A program made the position numbers and the translations under genes. Below, piece by piece: positions 9,253 through 19,000 of a stretch of 39,715 nt of DNA. The notes under the pieces are model-generated. The model saw only the letters and a program-made list of their open reading frames with translations. It had not been told where the DNA came from and searched no databases. The DNA comes from Leishmania donovani (Eukaryota; Euglenozoa; Kinetoplastea; Trypanosomatida; Trypanosomatidae). The stretch is taken from positions 241,626 through 281,340 of the forward strand of contig NC_018260.1 of NCBI RefSeq assembly GCF_000227135.1. Reading direction: 5' to 3'. The stretch's first letter is position 1, and each line of letters begins with the position of its first letter.

Positions 9253-10443
9253 ATGTCACTCTTTGATGTAGATAGCAGTCATGCCTCCTCCGAAGCGTTG
9301 TCGTCCTCGAGCGATGAGGGCATGTTGCCGGATTGTCCACCTCCACCGCCGACGGCTGCGTATAGTGCTCAGCTTTCATTCGCCAGTAGTGGCTCCATCG
9401 CAGGCTACGCCGCTTCAGCGTCCGTTCTGGAGCAGCGCCGCCGCATTGCAGAGCTGGATGCTGCTAGGCAGCTCAACCGCGGGGCGCAGTGGCGCAACGA
9501 GCTACTTGGCCCGCCCGCAGTTGCCCAAAGGAGCTTCAGCGCTGCTCCGTCCTCCGCACAAACAAAGAGTTCGCCCCCCACCTCCGCCGACGCGGGCAAG
9601 TTCGGCAACTCCATCGCTGCAGCACTGAACCTACGCCGAGACGAGAAAGAAAAGACGTTGCTGAAGCGCCTGCAGCAGCAGCGCAGAGCTGAGGAGGAGA
9701 GCAGCGGCAGTCAGGCATTGGCGGAGAAGGACATGGAAGTTGGTGTCTTCGTGACAGCTTCCTACAAGGCACTGCTGCAGCGCAACCTTCGCCCAACGGA
9801 AAGGAGCAGCGGTGGTCAGAGCGCGCAGCCCTCCAAGAAGGACAATGGTACTAACGATGAAGGTAGCGGCGACGACGAAGGCCCGCTGGCGGCGTACTTG
9901 CGGCAGCTCGAGAGCAAACACCAGCCTGCCACCGTTACGAGTGACGCGTCGCCCGCTGCGAGTCGGATGGCCACCGGCGATTACTACGAGCGCATCATGA
10001 AAGCTCCACTGCTGGAGGAGAAAAACGCGTCAGGGACAGCAGTTGCGATGGCGGGGTCAGCCGGCGACGCTGGCGGTTTGCCAGAGGTGACACCACAAGT
10101 AACTCCTTCAGCGGAGGGCATCGACGCCGTTTCACTTGCTGCGCCGACGCTCAATGAACTGCAAGGCCTCATCGAACACACAGCCTTTGGTCCGTCGCCG
10201 ACGCCAGGATCGCTGGGTGTGCCGCAGACTGAGGTGGAGAAGGCGATGGACACCGTGAAGCCTGCTGCTGCTGCTGAAACGGAAGCCGCCGACGTGCACA
10301 GCGCCGTGCTGGCACACGCACAACTGCTGTTCGACACGCGCCAAGCAAAGAGTAGCTGCGGCGCGAATCCCGCTACCCTCGTCGCCGCCGCGCGTCGCTG
10401 TGATGAGCGCATAGGCGCCTCTCTCTTCGCCTCTTTGTCGTAA
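9253..10443 (+). CDS. NSRP1-like (CCDC55/DUF2040 family) putative splicing regulator
   Basis: The 396-residue protein starts MSLFDVDSS, like the S-V-F-G-N-D-S opening of human nuclear speckle splicing regulatory protein 1. A basic/acidic helical stretch lies at about 117-165 (LRRDEKEKTLLKRLQQQRRAEEE follows the pattern but is Leishmania-specific). It runs into VFVTASYKALLQ at about 165-177, matching the family signature A-F-V-T-S-A-Y-K-K-K-L. NSRP1 proteins bind RNA-splicing machinery in the nucleus. In a trypanosomatid, where trans-splicing is nearly universal, the role is open. The C-terminal half is disordered and Ala/Ser/Glu-rich; the long Arg/Lys/Glu-rich tail of animal NSRP1 is absent. 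The family-like N-terminus supports ATG 9253 over any extension through the GT repeat. An upstream ORF overlaps the start. Confidence 0.72.
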   Translation: MSLFDVDSSHASSEALSSSSDEGMLPDCPPPPPTAAYSAQLSFASSGSIAGYAASASVLEQRRRIAELDAARQLNRGAQWRNELLGPPAVAQRSFSAAPSSAQTKSSPPTSADAGKFGNSIAAALNLRRDEKEKTLLKRLQQQRRAEEESSGSQALAEKDMEVGVFVTASYKALLQRNLRPTERSSGGQSAQPSKKDNGTNDEGSGDDEGPLAAYLRQLESKHQPATVTSDASPAASRMATGDYYERIMKAPLLEEKNASGTAVAMAGSAGDAGGLPEVTPQVTPSAEGIDAVSLAAPTLNELQGLIEHTAFGPSPTPGSLGVPQTEVEKAMDTVKPAAAAETEAADVHSAVLAHAQLLFDTRQAKSSCGANPATLVAAARRCDERIGASLFASLS

Positions 10444-11872
10444 CCGAGTCGGTGGGGGAAGCGGCGGCGGCCGAGTATCGCAAGTGCGAGGTTTACGTTT
10501 AGTCGCCAGTATATTTTCCTCACGCACGTGAAAATGCCTCTTACGTGCCCAGAACCTACACACGTGCGAGCGCAGACGTGCACCGCGAGCACTCAAGAGA
10601 GGGAGCGGTGCACTGGCGCGCACCTTCAGACTGCACAACGAAATGAGGGATCGCAGCCCGGCTATGGCGGCACTCGGTAAGAGCGATGTGGCCAAGGGCA
10701 TTTGTGTGGTAGCCGTCGAACACACTTCAAGATGGAGCAATACCGGTGCTCGCGTGCCCTGCTACCCTTATTTCTTCGGTCCCTCCCATCCTCTTCGTGG
10801 CGCTGGAGGACTCCCTTCGCCTTTGGAGGTGTTGGGCAGTGGCGGAGCGCGTAATACACACGTGCATCTATACAGTATGAAAACACGCCACGTCTTCCGT
10901 CACTTTGCTCCCACCACTCTCCTTGATGTCTCCTTCCATGCGCGCATCCTCTTTTTTTTTTTTCTAATCTTCTCTTCCCACACTCACTCCTCTTCGCCCG
11001 CGGCGTTACTCTTCACCGTCATCACATGGCGTTACGTGTGCTGCTGCTTTCAGTGCATCTCTTGTAGCGTAAGGCACCTTGTTCTGCGTGTTGGCGAGGT
11101 TGACCCCACCATTCGTTCCCCACCATCACTCGCATCAGAGCATCGAACCTTGTGTGCGCACGCTCACTCATCTCTCTTCTGCCGGGCCCCTCAAGCGGTC
11201 TCTTTCTGTTGCTTCTCTCTTCTCTCTACCCTGTGTGCATGTGTCTATATCTTCGTGCCTATATACACCACTACTAAGTTTCGTTTCTTTCCCCGCTCAC
11301 TGTGTGCAGCGTCGTGACGTCCTCCTTTCGACACCCACCCACCACGCTTCCACAGCACTGTCTGCACTGTGGAAGAGCGAGAGTCTCACGCTCTCTCCTC
11401 AGCCTTTTATGGCCCTGTTCTGTTGAAGCCCTCCAACCCCCTCCCCTTCCCTTCCGCCTACGTGCCCCTCACCGTACATTCTCTCGCTCTTCCTCTCTCG
11501 TGCAGCTGAAGGAGTACTAAAGAAGACGATCGAGGTGCAGACAAAGAAGTTGATCCTTGTCCGTGTTGCGTGGCACGCCTCCCTCTTGACCAGCTGCCGT
11601 CGACTCATTTCACGTCGTGCGTGTGTGTTCGCTGGCGTGGGCACTTGCGCGCCACTCATCGCCAACGCCTCCTTCCCTCTGTCCTGCTTTCCTTGTCCAA
11701 CTGCCCTGCGAGTACGTGTCTTCCACATCTACTCTTCAACGCCTCCTCATCACGCCGCCGAAGACAAGGCTCAGACCGACGCTCAGCGAAGTAGTGGCAA
11801 AGCGATTCACCCGAAAGCGCGAGGAACCGGAGGTGTACATCGGTGTTTCGCGTGCCGTGCGAGGTGTGATTG
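10444..11872 (+). other. Intergenic spacer and leader of the 11873 gene
   Basis: It contains T-rich tracts at about 10950-10975 and a long C/T-rich region at about 11380-11500. No ATG occurs from 11411 to 11872. A 224-codon open frame from 10643 to 11317 is low complexity, runs through the pyrimidine tracts and is not accepted. Confidence 0.6.
11504..11505 (+). promoter_or_regulatory. Predicted spliced-leader acceptor AG (strong tract)
   Basis: The C/T tract at about 11481-11500 runs directly into GTGCAG ending at 11505. The following 367 nt have no ATG until the gene start at 11873. AG at 11711-11712 is an alternative. Confidence 0.6.
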
Positions 11873-13135
11873 ATGTTCACAGATCCCCTGAACGAACTCC
11901 TTACCGAGGCGCAGTACGAGTCGGGGCGTTCTATGCCCCGCTCCAACTGCGAGACACCAGGTCAAATATCGATGACAGAGGTGTTTCCAGCGCCGAGGAC
12001 GCCGAGCTCAACGACTGCGGGGGCACGCGGCCGTGCCTACTCCCCCCACTCTGGTAGCCACGGCCGGCGGCGAGCGAGCTCCTCTGTCCAAATGGCTGGG
12101 GGTATCATCAGCGTCTCCACCCATGACGGCGAGGAGCTTCACTACCCCGTCGTGCAAGGACGCGCTGGCGGAAGCCTGTCACCGCACTCGCACTCAGCGG
12201 AGTCGTCCCCGAGCATTGCCATGCGGTCGAGCTTGGCAGCCCGCGTTCATCGACACACCTCGATCACCTCCAGATCTACGTCTTCTCTTAGCATACTGCA
12301 AGGCGCGATCGACTCTGGAGGCGCTGATGAAGGCGAGACCAGCGCTGACGCGCGGGAGTCCTATCGACACAGCCGCCTCACCCCGTCATCGATTCAACGA
12401 CATCGACGCGTAAGCGGCGCGACCAGCCGTACCCCGCCAGCCGCGCTCGCCCTGCGCAGCGAGCCTGTCGAGGAGTTCGCGCAACCGAGCCCGACCCAAG
12501 TTGCCACGCCCTCCTGGTCGATGCCGTCGACGCCGCGCCACTCGATACAGCGCACCCCCCCGTCAGGCAGACGAGCTGACTGGTTGAGTCTGGCAGCGGA
12601 TGGAGTGTTAGGCCGAAGTGCCGACGTAGGTCGATCTCAGCACACCGCACCTGAAGGTGCTCCCATCAGGGTGGAGGAGATGGGGGTGAGCACGCCGGAG
12701 ATGGCCGAGTATTTTGCCGAAAGCGCCCTCGATGCGGCGCGGAGGCGCGAGTCTTCGGGGATGCTGAGCAACAGCAACAGTGCTAGCTGGCCACTTTTCC
12801 ACGAACAGGCGGCACCTCGGCGCTCGCTTCCGGAAAGCAGTTCCCACCCTGCGTCTCACAATGACAAACACGCGTTTCTGGAGCGTCTCATGCGCTTCAT
12901 GGAAGATCAGTCCGCTTCTATGCAGCGGCTGCATCAGCGGATGGACGCGCTGGAAAGCACCAGCAACAGCCTACTGGATCGTGTGCGAAAGATCGAGTCA
13001 GACACATCCGCCGACGTGGGCGGCATCAACCGAGTATCAGCGGAGTCTGCCTCCCCGTCCGTCACGCGCACTTCAGACTCGCTGGAGTCGGCACCGCGGC
13101 CCTCAACCCGCGCACCGTCCAAGGCCGTTAACTAA
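11873..13135 (+). CDS. Ser-rich protein with short C-terminal coiled coil, unknown function
   Basis: The 420-residue protein is mostly low complexity, rich in Ser, Arg, Pro, Thr and Ala, with several R-x-S and S-P sites that could be phosphorylated. Two parts look ordered. Residues about 1-40 begin MFTDPLNELLTEAQYESGR. Residues about 325-368 hold a Met/Leu heptad helix (FLERLMRFMEDQSASMQRL and what follows), likely a coiled coil. A TPEMAEYFAESALDAARRR helix lies near residue 275. No enzyme motif is visible. The frame also has a TTG codon just upstream, but ATG 11873 is the first ATG after the strong acceptor at 11505. It may be a scaffold or cytoskeletal adaptor; this is a guess from composition only. 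Confidence 0.75.
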   Translation: MFTDPLNELLTEAQYESGRSMPRSNCETPGQISMTEVFPAPRTPSSTTAGARGRAYSPHSGSHGRRRASSSVQMAGGIISVSTHDGEELHYPVVQGRAGGSLSPHSHSAESSPSIAMRSSLAARVHRHTSITSRSTSSLSILQGAIDSGGADEGETSADARESYRHSRLTPSSIQRHRRVSGATSRTPPAALALRSEPVEEFAQPSPTQVATPSWSMPSTPRHSIQRTPPSGRRADWLSLAADGVLGRSADVGRSQHTAPEGAPIRVEEMGVSTPEMAEYFAESALDAARRRESSGMLSNSNSASWPLFHEQAAPRRSLPESSSHPASHNDKHAFLERLMRFMEDQSASMQRLHQRMDALESTSNSLLDRVRKIESDTSADVGGINRVSAESASPSVTRTSDSLESAPRPSTRAPSKAVN

Positions 13136-14158
13136 CGCTCGTGCCAACACGGCCTCTCCGTAGAGTGGCAGCACGAAGTGTGAGGCGCAGCTGCAGACAG
13201 GGGAACGAAATTTTTTTTTTCGAATTTGTGTGGTTTTTGAGCGTCATCTACATCGTTGGTGGAGTGCCGCAGGCAGCCTGACCACAGGGCCTCGACGGGT
13301 TCTGATATAGTTCAGCAACGGCGAGTAGTTCGTGCTGTCTTCCTGTGTAGTGCGCAGGTGAGGGGGTAGAGAAAGGGACACACGTCCGTGCTCATGCATG
13401 AAGAGCACTCGTGGCATCCACTGCTGGAGTCGCTCCCGTAGGTGGAATGAGTAAAGCGAAGCCAACATACGAGATGAACGCGGGGTCTCTTGTTTTTTCA
13501 CCGACGGATACGCTCATCTCCCATGGCCCTGCTCTCTCTCTCTCTCTCACGCTCTTGGCACGTCGTGTCTTCTGTCTGAGTGTTGCGCGTGCTTGACTCC
13601 CCTTACTGTAGTGCTGCTGCCCATGCGCAAGCAAACTTCGATTCCTAAAAGCGGTCGGCCTGCATGAGCCCCCGCTAACCTTGTAGTTCGTTTCTCTTTT
13701 TTTTTTGCACATGTGTGTGTCTCGGTGTGCCCGCGTGACGACGACGATGTGCCCGCCGTTAGAGTTGATTGTTGATTCTTCTTCCCACTTACGGCAATCG
13801 CACTATGCCGATCGGAAGAAAATGGAGGAGGGAGGGAGGGCGAGGGCAGATGTGAACTGCAATCTGAAGGAGGTCGTGCTCTTGTTCCCCCTCCTTTGTG
13901 CTCTGCGCCGTCGAAGAATGCTATTTTGCCCGCAGGCGGAGATGCCTGATGTGGAAAGGGGGGGGGATGTCTTCCCGCGCCCGCTTGGCTCTTTTCGTGT
14001 CTTCTGCACAAGGTCCCCGGCCCTCTTCAGCCGGTCTCGCCACCCAGCAAGCAGAGAGATAATGGAGATAAATAAGGTCGCTGATCAGGCGGCCTCCACA
14101 AACCAGGATTGCGTTTTCTCTTCATTTCTCGGGTGCCGGGCACCCCTGATGACGAGGA
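13136..14158 (+). other. Spacer downstream of the Ser-rich gene, before SIDER copy A
   Basis: It holds T runs (about 13209-13220 and 13694-13707), a TC repeat at about 13533-13551 and a purine-rich patch at 13819-13852. No gene is visible on either strand. It probably includes the 3'UTR of the gene ending at 13135. Confidence 0.5.
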
Positions 14159-14713
14159 TGGGCACACCTCTCGGCTCATGGTGGCTCAGAGTCCAGTGCC
14201 CCTTCCCCCCACTCTCTTCAGAAGCCAGGCAACCCTCCTCCCTCATCTCTATCCCTGCCTATGCCAGAGCCACCTCTGGCGCTGGCAGGGCGGTGCATCG
14301 CTGCTGACAGCGGACCGCCAGGCCCTGGGCGGCGTGGCGTCCGGGTGATCTGCAGCCGCGAACGCGCGTGTGCACTCTCCACATGATGGGCAGAGTGTCC
14401 GCGTGACTCGAACGCATCCCACCCCCGGCCCTCGCACGGCCCACTGGTGTGGGGAGATCTGAGCCGCCCCGAGGAGAGGGGGGTGGGATGCACCAGGGGT
14501 GGCAGCCGGCATAGCGGGGGAGCGGCTGTGAGGCGACCTGCACGGTGAAGGCTGGCCAGAGTTTGAGGCAGAGACGGTGCTGAGATGACTGGGCCGGCGC
14601 ATTGCTGTAATGCGTGTGCCTAGCGTTGCTTCGCACCCCGCTGGTGGGGCCTGTGACAGACCCTGCGTAGAGCACAGTTGAGCTCGTGCTGTACGGGACA
14701 TAGAATGGACACG
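14159..14713 (+). mobile_element. SIDER-like degenerate retroposon, copy A
   Basis: This 555-bp segment recurs in the same orientation at 32351-32932. The last 336 bp (14378-14713) match 32597-32932 without a difference that I can see, and the first ~130 bp differ at one position. It opens with a GGCTCATGGTGGCTCAGAGT stretch resembling the hallmark of the ingi/L1Tc-clade retroposons from which Leishmania SIDERs derive. It is followed by a short A-rich stretch. Size (~550 bp), position downstream of a gene and lack of coding capacity fit SIDER2. It cannot move on its own. In Leishmania such elements in 3'UTRs are linked to mRNA instability. Assignment to SIDER2 rather than SIDER1 is from memory. 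Confidence 0.8.
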
Positions 14714-15065
14714 TTGAAGAAAAAAGTCTGCTGGGCGGTGAGAGGGCACCGCTAATGGTGTTTTCATCCTGCGTGCCCCTCTCCCAACGTCTCACGCTCG
14801 CGCCAATCTCTCTGTCTTCAGCTCCCTTGGCCCCGTCTCTCGAAGCTGTGTTGAAACGCTAGCTGAGTTCATCTCCACGAACTTGCCCCTTCTTTTATGT
14901 CTCCTTGTTTTTTTTGCCGTAGACATGACACCACAGCAAAGTTCACAAGAAGAGCCGATAAGAGGGCACTGATGTGTTTCGCCCTGGCTGGCCGACCTGC
15001 CGCCCCCCCCCTTCTGTCTCCTTCAGCGGCGATTTCGGCATTGCGCGTTTAAAAAATAGACCACC
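14714..15065 (+). other. Spacer between SIDER copy A and the pseudogene
   Basis: It begins with the A-rich stretch after the element, then C/T-rich sequence and a T-run near 14907-14917. Nothing codes here. A short ATG context (ACC before ATG) marks the start of the pseudogene at 15066. Confidence 0.5.
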
Positions 15066-16294
15066 ATGCCTTACCTGGCGAATTCAAGGGCCTCCGACGC
15101 CGTTTCGAGCGCCTCGAGCTCTGTGAGGCAGGAGGCGAACTCCGTCACGCACCTGAGCCCCGCCGCCAAGGGGGTGCAGCTGGCGGCTGGAGGCTGGAGC
15201 CAGCGATGGCAGCGAGGTGCCTGACGAGATTTCTCGACACCGTCACCGTGATCGAGCAAATAGAGAGGACGTCTGATGCGCTGCTGCCGCTGCACCGCCA
15301 AAGGCGCCTGCAGCATAGCGAGATCCAGTCTGCGGAAGAGGCCAACGGCGGCTATGTGAACCTTGTCTCCCGTCTGCTGAACGAGCAGGGCATGTGCCCT
15401 TCGGTGGCGATGCAGTCCCTGCCCATGCGGGCTCTTTGGAGGCAAATGCTGGTCGTTGACACTGAACCGCGACCCTCTCGAGGCCGAGGCGCTGGGCTCG
15501 CACTAACGCTACGGCACAGAGGTGTGGGAGCACGTTCTCTTCCCTAATTCCACGATGGCCGTTGAAAGTCGTCGAGGGCCTATCGAACTGCGGGATTGAG
15601 GGGTACGAGCTCATGCGCGGCCAGAACCTTGGGTATGGCACCCCGAGGCTCGGCCGCTGCTTTGGCCGTGTCTTTTTCAGCACTGCCGACCTCGCGCAAC
15701 ACCGCGAGGGCAAGAACGTGGTTAAGGTGTTCACCTACGTGGCATGTGCAGCATGACTGAAGACCTTTTCTTTGCTGACTCTTCCATCGAGCACCCGTGC
15801 ACAACTATGAAGCTGCTCAGGAGGGGTTGTTGCGGCCACAGCGGCATGGGGGGGGCGCGCTGCTGGCGCTGCGGTCAGCGCAGCGGAAGCAGCGCTTTAT
15901 GAACTGCCCCGAAGCGCACCTGCCCGGCGACCTGCACAGCGTCAGCTTCTTCGCTGACGCGCATCAGGTAAAGGTGATGGATGCATAGCTTGGCTTCTAC
16001 GGCCCGATGGATTTCGACCTTGACACGTTGCCGGCAACCTCCTTATCGACTGCATAGCCCTAACAGCCTTGCTGGCGCAGCGGCATTTCAAAGAAGCTGC
16101 TGTGGTGGGAGGAGATGCGTTGCAAGTGGCAGTGTACTTTCTCATCGACTACGTGATCAGCTATGCGCTGCTTTGCTAAAAGTGAAGGGATGAGCGCAAG
16201 CGGACGCGAGGCACTATCATCGACGAGCTTCACACCGCCGGGGGTGAAACTCACAGCACTTGTCACGCCTTTACGTGATTCGAAGCGAACCTAG
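15066..16294 (+). pseudogene. Decayed protein-coding gene of unknown family, several frameshifts and stops
   Basis: Protein-like sequence with GC-rich third positions continues on the plus strand but hops between frames. The pieces are 15066-15224, about 15206-15473, about 15474-15561 (in-frame TAA 15504-15506), 15562-15756, about 15753-15805, about 15797-16026 (in-frame TAG 15986-15988), 16027-16179 and about 16178-16294. Characteristic bits are YVNLVSRLLNEQGMC, YELMRGQNLGYGTPRLGR, HLPGDLHSVSFFADAHQVKV, FYGPMDFDLDT and VAVYFLIDYVISYALL. This is not one ORF; at least five frame changes and two internal stops break it. I do not recognise the family. Hydrophobic stretches near the 3' end could be membrane or buried helices. 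The original would have been about 400 residues if the ends are right. An intact copy elsewhere, or in related species, is the obvious expectation. Confidence 0.6.
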
Positions 16295-17289
16295 CCAGTG
16301 GAAGAGAGTGCGCACACCTGCTCAATGATTAGACTGGCTATCGCACGCGTGTATATTTCGCAACGATTGCCTCAGGCGCTCGTTGCAGGTCTTCTCTTTG
16401 CGTAGAATGCGTCTGCTGCAGCGTTCGGGTGTCTTTTCGGGCGCGGTGCCTTCGCATCTTTAAGCACTTTACGAAGTTGCAGCTGCCTCTGGATGCGTGC
16501 GCTTGTGCATGATTGCGCGTTCGGGGGTGGGGTAAGGGCGGCGACTCCACGCCTTGTAGGCCCTCATCTCCCGCCGATAGGACGAGGTGATGATGGCGAT
16601 GAAAGCTGCAAGACGCGAAGAGGTGCAAAAAGAAATGCACCTGCCTCCGTCTTGAAAAGCAGTCCCGATGATGCAGGTTGTGGCTCCGCTTTATTTTGAG
16701 TTCTGACCTCGTAGTGCGTGGCAGATGCCTCCCACGCAGATTGCATTCTCTATCGAGGCCTTGCGTGTGCGCTCCTGCAGGTTGCCTGGTGTCGGAGGGT
16801 GCGCTTCTCCATTTCTACGCCGTGAAAAGCCGAAAATGTACATCAACTTCTTTGCCAACTGCCATATTTCGATTTTCCCTAGCTCTCAGCAATGGGGGAA
16901 GTGCGAAGAGGGAAGCTACCCTAACGCGCACGGTGCCGCAGCTCTCATGTCTCATGGCGGTCATCAACAAAGAGCAACACAATTTCACGACAGAAGCCGT
17001 CGAACACCAGCGGAAACGTTTTTTTTTTCCTTTGTCTCTCCGCCTCTTTTTCCGCTTTCCCGCTGTATTCGTCTTCAGTGGCTAAGGCTGCTGCTTCACG
17101 CACGTGCGTGTATGTCTCCACATCTGTTTCACTCTGGTACCACACACGCCCTCATGCGTCACCCCTTCTCCTCCCTTTTCTCTCATGGCATCGACCTCAC
17201 GTGCGCATTCGTTAGCGTTTCTCATACAGTCCCCCGCACCCTCGGCCGCCCTTCATCTCTCCACCGCAAAGCACAAGCGAACAACTGAA

Positions 17290-17470
17290 GCTGCTGCTCA
17301 GGGAGGAGAGAGGCGGGGGGGGAGCGAAAAAAAAAGAAAAGCGCCACAGCAGCAGTGACAACACAACACAGGACACACACGCACACACACACATACTCAA
17401 TAAAGAAACGGAACAACAGAAAAAAAAAGAGAGTGGAGTGAACGAGAGACCAAGAGAGAAGGGGAATGAA
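17290..17470 (+). other. Purine-rich plus-strand patch in a pyrimidine-rich spacer
   Basis: A- and G-rich runs (G8, A9-type runs, GAGAGA) dominate here, with a CA repeat in the middle (about 17375-17393). On the minus strand this is a polypyrimidine tract. Such purine tracts can form triplex DNA or cue antisense processing; no function is shown. Confidence 0.5.
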
Positions 17471-17984
17471 AGCTGTGCGGAACAGTACAGAGCCCGCAGC
17501 ACACCTCTTCATCTCCACCCTCCTCAACTAAATAGCGCTTTTTCTTTCCGATTTCGTCTTCTTCGTCCGCTGTTGCTCCCCTCTTCTCTCTCCCTATAAG
17601 CCGTTGTTCCCTTGTTTGGCTTCTTCTAGCCGCCACCATCTCCCTCTTTCCTCTTCGTTGCTTCACTTTTCTGCGCGCGGTGCCGGCCTGTGTCGCTCGG
17701 TGCGTTTGGTGTGGAGAGGAGAGGAGACAACAGGCACACACGCACAAGCACGCACACGCAGCACGGAACCAGAAAGAAAAAAGCAACGAAGTGCGGAGCG
17801 AAGATAAACAAACAACATAGTTTGTGCTCTGGCGGTTATCGAGAAATCCGGCACTACTCTCCACACGATTGCTACCGCGTTGTTCACGGGTAAGGCGGCC
17901 GTTCGTGTGCGCCTTGTGGACGGCAGAGCGGACTGCGACCGACACCACTGGCCACCAGGGTGTCCAGTTCTTGTTCTCGCTCTG

Positions 17985-18002
17985 TCTCTCTCTCTCTCTC
18001 TC
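17985..18002 (+). repeat. (TC)n microsatellite
   Basis: This is a TC dinucleotide run in the spacer upstream of the cyclin gene, part of the general pyrimidine richness that surrounds trans-splice sites. Confidence 0.8.
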
Positions 18003-18998
18003 CACTTCGGCCACCCACCGTGTACAGCACTTCCTGACAACGCTCGCGTTGCCGCGTTGCGCACATCAGGAACGAAAATACGGCGAGGAAGAGCAAAGAA
18101 GAAAAACAGAACTCAGAGTGACGGCGACCACAGGCGACCTTACACCGGCGATTGCACAGCAACAGACATTCAACCGAAGGCTATCATCGGTGTTGCTTCT
18201 TCTCGTTTTCAATTGAAGCCCCTCTCAGCACCGGCCGTCTGGCTGACGTCCTTCTCCTCTGTTTCTCCCTCCTTTGACTTTCTCCTCCTCCGTCGTAGCT
18301 TTCCTCTTCGTCTCTGTCTGTGTATGTGCGTGAGCGCGCCTGCTGCTATACCAGGTGTCTCTTGAAGGTCGAGTGTGTGGGGCTTCGTCTCTTTACCTGG
18401 TGCTCTCCTCTTCTTTTTCACACTTCCCTTTGCTGCCGCCCCCCTGTCCGTTTTTCTGTTTCGGTCTTTTTGATTTTCAATCTTCGTCGCCTGCGCCCCC
18501 TGATCCCCCTCTGCGTTCAGTCCACCCTTACTCGTGACCCTTTTTCTCGCCATACCCTTGTGGATTGCCCCCCCCCGCGTCCTACTCCTTTCCCCGCCTC
18601 CTTTTGTCCACACCCCACCCACCCGCGCACTCTGGCGAAGTGGAGGCGTTGCCGCCTCTCACGAACCCGCCCTCTTTTCGTCGGTCCTCTGCATCTGTAG
18701 AGCAACACACGCACGCACACACACACACAAACGCAGAGAGAAGGGGTGCATAGATGTAGAGAGGAGTGGCTTTGGTGTTTCTTCGTCGCTACACATTCCC
18801 GGTCTCTTTCCTTTACTGGTTGATATTGCATCTATTTTGTGTACATATGTATGTATGTGATAGCGGCGTGTGCTCCGCTGTCGTCGTGGCCACTTCACCT
18901 GCACTGCTCCCATTTTACGCACTTCATTTCTGAGGCTCTGTCTCTATAGCTGCCCATCTCCCTTTTTTCTTTCCTTTCCGTCTACCCGGTTCTTTTTC

Positions 18999-19000
18999 AG
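18999..19000 (+). promoter_or_regulatory. Predicted spliced-leader acceptor AG for the cyclin gene
   Basis: A strong C/T tract (18961-18998) ends in TTTTTCAG at 19000. The next 593 nt contain no ATG until the cyclin start at 19594. Confidence 0.6.

Noticed and set aside
10643..11317. 224-codon plus-strand open frame
   Set aside because: It passes straight through T-rich pyrimidine tracts, is full of F/S/C/H runs and has no domain. It reads as spacer.
13697..13852. T-run plus purine patch as a possible transcription terminator or strand switch
   Set aside because: Genes on both sides are on the plus strand, and T-runs like this are common in spacers here.
16560..16680. GATGATG-type motifs suggesting a C/D-box snoRNA
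   Set aside because: I could not place a matching CTGA box and terminal stem at proper spacing.
17397..18014. 205-codon minus-strand open frame
   Set aside because: It reflects the simple purine/pyrimidine content of the spacer; the protein is low complexity without a domain.
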